64,000 nt of DNA. It comes from Rhynchosporium graminicola. Lineage: Eukaryota > Ascomycota > Leotiomycetes > Helotiales > Ploettnerulaceae. The position numbers were made by a program, and so were the translations under genes. Within the stretch, counting starts at the first letter, position 1; each line of letters opens with the position of its first letter. Of this stretch, positions 57,501-64,000 are shown in pieces. The DNA is taken from NCBI GenBank assembly GCA_900074885.1, contig FJUW01000023.1, positions 776,909 through 840,908 on the forward strand, in the 5' to 3' direction. Below the pieces are notes generated by a model. The model had not been told where the DNA came from. It made no database searches and worked only from the letters and a program-made list of their open reading frames with translations.

Positions 57501-60500
57501 AAGCGAATTAGATTTAGAACTATAGATCCCTTACGAGTATAGCTAGTAGGTATATGTCTTTTCTAAGGAAGCTAGTGATATTCTCCCTCCTTATCGCTTA
57601 TACGATTACCGAATTAAGCTTAAGGAAGGGGCTAAGAAGAACCTTAAATACTCCCTCTTATATAAGATATTAGCTAAAGAACTTGAAGTTATTAAGGCGT
57701 ATATTACTAATAACTTAGCTAAAGGTTTTATCGAACCTTCTTAAGTACTATACGCTATACTTATTCTTTTCGTTAAGAAAGCTAATAGAAGTCTAAGATT
57801 CTATATCGACTTTCGCGCACTTAATAACCTTACGAGGAAGGATTAATATCTATTGCTATTAATCGATAAAACGCTAGCTAGAATCTCTATTACTAAGATA
57901 TTCACTAAACTAGATATTCGCTAGGCGTTCTACCGAATTCGAATAGATCTAGCCTCTAAAGAGTATACGACCTTCCGGACCTATTATAGTGTATATAAGT
58001 ATAAGGTACTCCCTTTCGGTCTGACTAACGGCCCTGCGACGTACTAGCGATATATGAATAACGTCTTATTCGATTACTTAGACGACTTCTGTATAGTATA
58101 TCTAGATAATATTCTGATCTACTCTAATAACTTACTATAGTATTAATTATACGTATATAAGGTGCTATAATAATTATAAGACACTAGATTATAAGCTAAC
58201 CTTAAGAAGTATGAATTTAATATTACTTGCACTAAATACCTTAGATTTATTATCTCTACTTCTAGGATCGAGGTAGACCCTAAGAAGGTTAATATTATAT
58301 AATCTTAGAATTACCTAACTATAGTTAAGGGCGTATAATCGTTCTTAGGCTTTTATAACTTCTACTAACGATTTATTAAGGACTACAGAATTATCGTAAA
58401 ACCTCTTATATAACTTACTAAAAATAATATATTATTTCGGTTCGCTAGGGAGTGTAAAGATACTTTTAATTACCTAAAGCACGCTCTTACTTCGGTACTA
58501 CTCCTTTACTACTATTAGTAATATCTACCTTATATGATCGAAATAGACGCTAGTGATAGAGTAATAGCAGGTGTGCTATCGTAATAGTACGACGAAAACT
58601 AGTTCCTAGTAGCTTACTTCTCTAAGACTATACTACCTGCCGAGCTTAATTATACTATTCACGATAAGGAAATACTCGTAATTATACGATCTTTTAGTAA
58701 CTAGAGATCTGAGCTCGTAAGCGCACCGTATTAGATCCGCGTTATTACTAATTATAAAGCTCTTAAGTACTTTATAACCTCTAAATAGCTAAACGTACGA
58801 TAAGCCTAATAGGCCGAGCTACTTGCAGATTATAACTTTATAATTACCTATCGACTTAGGAAATATAATCTACTCGCTGACGCTCTCTCTCGCAGAATAG
58901 ATAAATTAGACGACTAGAATAACGCTAAAAGAACTTAGTGTTTATAGTAGCTACTACGTGAAGACTAAATCGATCTAGTACTACTTATAAATAACCTCCG
59001 GAATAGCTCTAACTCTATAGATAACTTTAAGCTTATTAACGCCTTAGAAGTCGCTAACCTATCGCTAGTCTTTTCTATAATATAGTAAGTACTTGACGCT
59101 AATCGTACTATACTATTACTCTAAGCTTTATAGAAATAAGCTCTCTCTGCTACCCCTAGAAAACTAACTATAGAAAAAGATCTTCTACTCTATAAAGGAA
59201 GACTAATTATACTTAACGTCTTATACTTTCGCATGCTACTTATACGCGAAGTATACGACCGATTAGAGACTACTTATCTAAGTGTAAAGAAGACCTTATA
59301 ACTGCTAGTATTATAATACTAGTAGTACGGAATCGCTTTAACTATTAACTAGTATTACTATAACTATTATACTTACTGACGAATTTAAGTGCTACGCGAT
59401 AAGAAACCGGGCTTCCTCTAACTTCTGCTCGTACTATTATATCTATAGGAGTATATTATAGTCGACTATTATAGCTTTAACCGCGATAAATACAGCTACG
59501 ATAACATTCTCGTATTTATCGACCGTTTTAGTAAATAAGTAATTAGTATTCTATACTGAAAGACCTCTGATGCGCGCGACCTTATAAAGCTTTACTTATA
59601 CTATATATACTGCTATTTCGGAGCTCTATTGATAATTACCTCTGATAGAGGGCCTTAATTCGTTTCTTGTTTTTAGACTATAGTTATTACGATTCTTAGT
59701 ACTAAAAGATAGCTTTCTGCAGTAGACTACTTATAAATAGATAGCTAAATAGAGATCTATAACTAATATCTCTAATATAGATTATAACTTTTTATCTCTT
59801 ACTATTAAGACGACTAGTCGGAGTTCTTACCTATTATAGACTACGCCTAGATAACTCTCCCTTACGAATCCCTTAGAGGTCTCTTACCCTTCGAAGTCGT
59901 TTATAGATATATACCCCGCGTTAATTAGAATTAGAAAGACTTACCTGACTCTACTACGCTTACTAATAAGTTGAATACTTAGTAAGCTCTAGATTATACT
60001 AATTATCTGCGCGATACTTAGATTACCGCTTAATTAAGCTTCTAACGTATATAAGCTAAGATAGCCTAATCCTATAACTACTTACGCCGTGAAGTCGACT
60101 TCACTATAGATAACCTTATCTAGCTAGATATGCGCTACTTTATAAGTACTTAACTTAGTAAAAAACTCGACTTCCCGACTAATAGACTCTTCTATATAAT
60201 TAAAAAGATCGGAAGCTCTTATCGTCTAGAGCTCCCTGCTAGTATAAAAGTATATAACGTATTCCCTACTACTAAGCTATAGAAGTATCTAAATAACCCC
60301 TTACTAAGATAAACCTTACTACTGCTACTACTTATCAATATCACTAGTAACGATAAATAGGAGATCGAAGATATACTTACGTGCCGTAAGCAGCGTAATA
60401 GCCTCTTATACCGAGTTTCCTAGTTAAATCAAGACGTCGATCTCATATAGTACGACGCTATAGATATCAAATACGCTCCCGCTAAGCTATAATAATTCCA

Positions 60501-60637
60501 CCTTAATAACCTAACGTAAGCTAGACCTCCTACTAGATTACCTAATTAGCTGAAAGCTTTCTACGATAGAATTGATAATTACGACTACCTTAATAGTAAC
60601 AAGGAGATAGATTAACGCTCGAGGGCGAGCTTTTTTC

Positions 60638-60651
60638 GGAGGGGAGGGTAG
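60638..60651 (+). other. Polypurine tract
   Basis: Purine-rich GGAGGGGAGGGTAG lies immediately before the 3' LTR, as expected for the plus-strand primer of an LTR retrotransposon. Confidence 0.75.
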
Positions 60652-60886
60652 TGTGACGACTGGTCAGGTTTAGAGGTCTCTCCCTATTAGTGGAAATACT
60701 TACTGCTAAGCGAGATTACACGAGTAGAGTTTAGGGGCCCCTTTTCATGTATATACTTCTATTCTCTTACTACTTCTTTACTCTTTAGTTGTAGATTCTT
60801 AAGTGATTCTTACTACTTCATATTCATAGCAATGTGAGGTCTTATTACTCAGGTAGTTTTGAGACCTTTCTAGAGTAAGCGTCACA
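60652..60886 (+). repeat. 3' LTR (235 bp)
   Basis: Same length as the 5' LTR. By eye there are 14 differences, all transitions. It begins TGTGACGACTGG and ends CGTCACA. Confidence 0.9.
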
Positions 60887-60891
60887 CTAAG
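60887..60891. repeat. Target site duplication CTAAG, right copy
   Basis: Matches 54318-54322. Removing the element and one copy restores the hAT exon reading GACGAACTTAGAGAA just before a GTAAGT donor. Confidence 0.9.
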
Positions 60892-61497
60892 TTCGTCTCT
60901 AATTCTCTCTAGCTTAGTATATATCTGATATACGCTAGGAAGTAAATAATAGATAGTCGGGTACTTCTCGGCTTGTAATTTCGTAGTAGTTTTAACGAAT
61001 ATATCGAAGATTCGTAGACATTTTCGAACATAGTCTAATTCTCCTTCGCTTAGAAGTAATATACTTCGATACTTCTTAAACGATTCAGATTCGGAAGTAG
61101 CTACTACGGCTGATATAGCTTGCTAAATACTAAGGAAATTCTTTAGTATATTAGCTGTAGAAGACTACCTAGTTTTTTGATCTATTATAGTATTAGTATT
61201 AGTATATAACTTATAGATTAAAAGTTTAGATTAATACTTACCTAGTTGCGGAAATCGAGGGTTTTTAATCCCTAAGATCTCTATATGCTGTTTTAAAGAT
61301 CGATTATTCGCTCCGGAATATTTAAGGCCTAAGATAATAGTCCTAATCTTTTTCAAAAGAGATATATCTATTATAATTAGTATTTATCTTAAATTATAAT
61401 ATAAAAAATAAACTTACTATTACTCAGATCTTCTTCTCTATCGTTTTCGATATTTGCTATATCTCCTCTATTATCAAGTTCGCTATAAGCGTCCTTA

Positions 61498-61995
61498 TGT
61501 CACGAACCGGCATGGTTCTTAGCACCCAAAAACCGTCCTGGCACTAGAATACTAATAGTACTACCTAGTAGTATATACTAGACGAGTTTTAGTATCAGAA
61601 AAGAGTTAGTACTATTAGAGGAAAGGTACTAATACAGTTATAGTATAGACTAGCGAGTAGTACTATACGCCTACCTATATTATAGTAATAATAGTATTAT
61701 AGCTATAGGTGATCTATAATCACGTAATATACTAGACTACTAGATAGGTCGCGAGAGCTTATAAGCTCTATAAGATAGTCTTATATAGCTAGTATAAGGG
61801 AACGAAAGTTCTATATAAGACTAGCACTTCTGCTACTAGATAGGAGCTTCGTACTCAAATTCATATAGTAATTAATACTTACTTATAACGTCTTAATTCT
61901 AATTAAGAACCGAACTTCTTATTTACTTTACTTTATAGCTAATATTAACCGACGAGCCTGTACCCCGCGTACTAGTCAGAGCTAGGAACGTTACA
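61498..61995 (+). repeat. Solo LTR (498 bp) with CCTTA duplication
   Basis: Begins TGTCACGAACCGG and ends GGAACGTTACA (TG...CA). CCTTA occurs directly before (61493-61497) and directly after (61996-62000). No internal retroelement sequence is attached, so it is a solo LTR. It interrupts the hAT coding sequence. Confidence 0.85.
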
Positions 61996-63072
61996 CCTTA
62001 ATTATATTCTTTAATATATCTTGAACGATAAGATTGAATATATGAGCTAAGCATGCTATATCTCCTTGAAATTTAAACCCTTTTATATCGTAGTCTTTTT
62101 TAAAGGAATTAATAAGAGTATCGTTTGAGCTAGCGTTATCTCGAGTAATACTATAAGATAATAAGTTAGTTAAATATTATATTAATAGTTTCTAGATAAG
62201 ACTTACCTTATAATATTATCTTGAATATTCCACTCTTCTAAAGCCTTAGATAAGACTTTAAATAAGTATTTTCCGGAATGCGGTTCGCTTAAATAAGCCA
62301 TACTAATAGCGTGTGACTTGAGCTTAAAGCTACTATCGATATAGTGTCTATAATAGTTAGTATATAATTTTAATAATAATAATATAATAACTTACATAGT
62401 AACTCCTAAATAAGAATCTTAATTTATAGAAGTCCACGCGTCTAAAGTCAAAGAAAAATATCCCTTTTCTTTAATATTAAGAGTAAGTTCTTATTATATT
62501 TTATCTCTTCTTTCTTTATAGATACTATTAAGATAATCGTGAAGTATCTTATTATAAAGAAGAGAGGATTGCCTATTATAAAGTTAGTATATATTCATAT
62601 TATTAATAGATAAAAGAAAGACTTACTCGTTAAGATAAAGAGTTAACTCTCTAAAGGAAGTACTAGAAATACTTCTAAAAGATAGATTATTTTCAATAAT
62701 AAATCGAATTAATAGCGACTTATATTTCTTCGTACTAAAAGGCTCTTTAATAGGCGAAGCAGGCCTCTTAGTACCTCTTAGAGAGCTAAAAGCCTGAGTT
62801 ATAGTAGCTTAACTACTACTACTTCCTTAACTAGAAGTCTCTTCAAAATCGGAGGTATCTAAAAATAATTAGTTTATATATTATATATAACTTAAGAAGT
62901 TAAATTAACTTACTTGAATCTTCCTCTCCGAGACTTATTTAGACTCTTTGAATATTAAAAGCCTTATGATTAAACTTATAGTAAGTAATATAATTACCCG
63001 TAGCGTGATTAACTCTTTGACCTTTAAAGACTTTCCTGTTTAAATTATTAGTATATATATATATAAAAGGAG

Positions 63073-63575
63073 TATAACGTTCCTAGTTCTGACTGGTACG
63101 CGGTATACAGGCTCGTTAGTTAGTATTAGCTATAAAGTAAAGTAAATAAGAAGTTCGGTTCTTAATTAGAATTAAGACGTTATAAGCAGGTATTAATTAC
63201 TATATGAATTTGAGCACGAAGCTCCTATCTAATAGTAAAAGTACTAGTCTTATATAGAACTTTCTCCTTTATCAGGAGTCTTCTACTTAGGGAGTCCCTT
63301 ATATGGAGTCCGACTCCATTTGCTAGACTCCCGCTAAGCTAGACTCTATCACGTGATCCTAGATCACCTATAACTATAATATTATTACTACGATATAAGT
63401 AGGCTTATAGTACTAGTCGCTAATTTATACTATAACCGTATTAGTACTATTCTCCTAATAGTATTAACCCTCTCTTTAGTACTAAAACCCGTTTAGTACG
63501 TACTATACAGTAGTATCATTAGTATTCTAGTACTAAGACGGTTTTAGTGCTAAGAACCTTACCGGGTTCGTGATA
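63073..63575 (-). repeat. Second copy of the same LTR, inverted
   Basis: The reverse complement of this stretch aligns over its length with the solo LTR at 61498-61995 (for example CACGAACC, TTCTTAGCAC and GAACGTTATA at matching places). Flanks AGGAG and AGGAT differ by one base, so a duplication is possible but not proven. Confidence 0.75.
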
Positions 63576-64000
63576 AGGATATTACGGGTGAATAATATAT
63601 ATACGAGGGTTTATCGTAGTATTTAATAAGTTCGATAAGGAGAGAGTAAGAATCTGACCGGAAGCCGCAAGGAAAAGTGCGTAGTGCTAAGGCTTAACCG
63701 AGCCTTAGTCAGGGAGTCGTACTAGTAATACTAGCACTATAACCTAAGGGCTTAACCCTTATATTACTCCCCTCCTTCCGCCTGTTTCCTAGCGGAGACT
63801 AATAATAAATAGTCGAATTTGAAAATCTAAAATCAAATCCTAAAATTAATCTTCTTTTTCTTATTCCTTCCGCGAGCTGACTTCCTTAGCTCGCTCTCTC
63901 TTCTTTAACTATAATAGATCGCGCTCCGGCTAGTTATCATCGCTCTCCTATCTATTCCTTTAGCGAGCCGACTATATCGACTTATACTTAAGACTTAAGT
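63576..64000 (-). mobile_element. 3' end of another LTR retroelement (partial)
   Basis: On the minus strand a purine-rich tract (GGCGGAAGGAGGGGAG, 63782-63767) is followed by TAATATAAGGGTTAAGCC, which looks like the start of a 3' LTR running to about 63576. On the other side (63783-64000) lies Lys/Glu/Arg-rich coding-like sequence on the minus strand. The element continues beyond the window, so its family is undecided. Confidence 0.4.

Larger units (their letters stand above)
54323..60886 (+). mobile_element. Chromodomain Ty3/gypsy retrotransposon, RIP-decayed (6564 bp)
   Basis: It is bounded by two 235-bp LTRs and a CTAAG duplication. The internal region reads in plus orientation as gag-like sequence (from an ATG at about 54621), then reverse transcriptase at about 57740-58140 with FYIDFRALN, IFTKLDIR, VLPFGLTNGPATY and YLDNILIYS (consensus YLDDILIYS). 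RNase H follows, then integrase near 59250-59950 and a chromodomain near 60350-60480 (EIEDILTCRKQRNSLLYRVS). RT before integrase is Ty3/gypsy order and the chromodomain places it among chromoviruses. Dozens of stops, nearly all TAG/TAA where Trp or Gln is expected, make it inactive. A purine tract (GGAGGGGAGGG) sits just before the 3' LTR. Confidence 0.9.
53525..63060 (-). mobile_element. hAT-superfamily transposase gene, decayed and split by insertions
   Basis: Minus-strand pieces from 63060 to 62001, 61497 to 60887 and 54322 to 53525 read as one spliced hAT transposase. In order they are: a BED-like N-terminal part (VNHATGNYITYYKFNHKAF), SLTLDAWTSIN, GFKFQGDIACLAHIFNLIVQ (catalytic region), FDIFVKTTTKLQAEKYPTIY and the dimerisation domain with IPATSAPSERFFSLGALI and LRNRLTRDTFE. 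It ends at a TAG at 53525-53527. Introns with GTAAGT donors and TTACTAAT-like branch points are still visible. Stops occur where Gln or Trp is expected, pointing to C-to-T decay. Two retroelement LTR insertions interrupt it. Terminal inverted repeats were not found, and the first exon lies beyond or inside the next LTR. Confidence 0.8.

Noticed and set aside
1..64000. tRNA, rRNA or CRISPR-like arrays
   Set aside because: I scanned for B-box-like GGTTCGANTCC and for regularly spaced short repeats and saw none I would defend; a tRNAscan run would be decisive.

Overview
The window is fungal nuclear DNA, from a filamentous ascomycete. Genes carry short GT-AG introns (about 46-128 bp) with TACTAAC/GCTAAC-like branch points. 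Starts have fungal Kozak contexts. The gene set (Gemin2, DASH Spc19, MET1-type siroheme enzyme, spherulation-specific family 4, fungal P450) is typical of Pezizomycotina. The last 10.7 kb is AT-rich and riddled with C-to-T/G-to-A decay, as expected from repeat-induced point mutation (RIP). A Leotiomycete is my best guess at class, but only a guess.

Layout. 1-27 kb is ordinary gene space. It holds a small unknown protein; a collagen-like/mucin-like single-pass membrane protein; a large disordered protein; a small SAM-like protein; a 1144-residue protein with two complete Zn2Cys6 clusters; a protein with an intact I-PpoI-type His-Me zinc loop; a six-exon zinc-knuckle protein; and an F-box/LRR protein divergent from a Gemin2 homologue. 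28.5-41.6 kb is an accessory block with many broken genes: a tandem-repeat gene with an internal stop and a nearby convergent paralogue (BTB-like N-terminus, shared C-terminal domain), a GPI-type aspartic protease with an in-frame stop, a gutted GEN1/Yen1-like nuclease relic, an intact GNAT acetyltransferase, a frameshifted arylsulfatase and an orphan exon.

41.8-52.9 kb returns to intact genes: a cytochrome P450, DASH subunit Spc19, MET1 (siroheme synthesis), a DapA-family aldolase resembling the L-2-keto-3-deoxy-galactonate aldolases of galacturonate catabolism, a spherulation-specific family 4 protein, and a VPS62-domain protein with an N-terminal acylation motif.

53.3-64 kb is a nested transposon graveyard. 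A spliced hAT transposase gene on the minus strand is interrupted by a complete 6.56-kb chromodomain Ty3/gypsy element (235-bp LTRs, 5-bp duplication CTAAG) and, separately, by a 498-bp solo LTR (duplication CCTTA). Removing each insertion plus one duplicated copy restores the hAT reading frame at the junction. A second, inverted copy of the solo LTR and the end of another retroelement follow. Genes here do not form operons. Functional links between neighbours are weak except for the transposon nesting and the paralogue pair. Exon coordinates were worked out by eye from splice signals and frame continuity and should be checked against transcripts.
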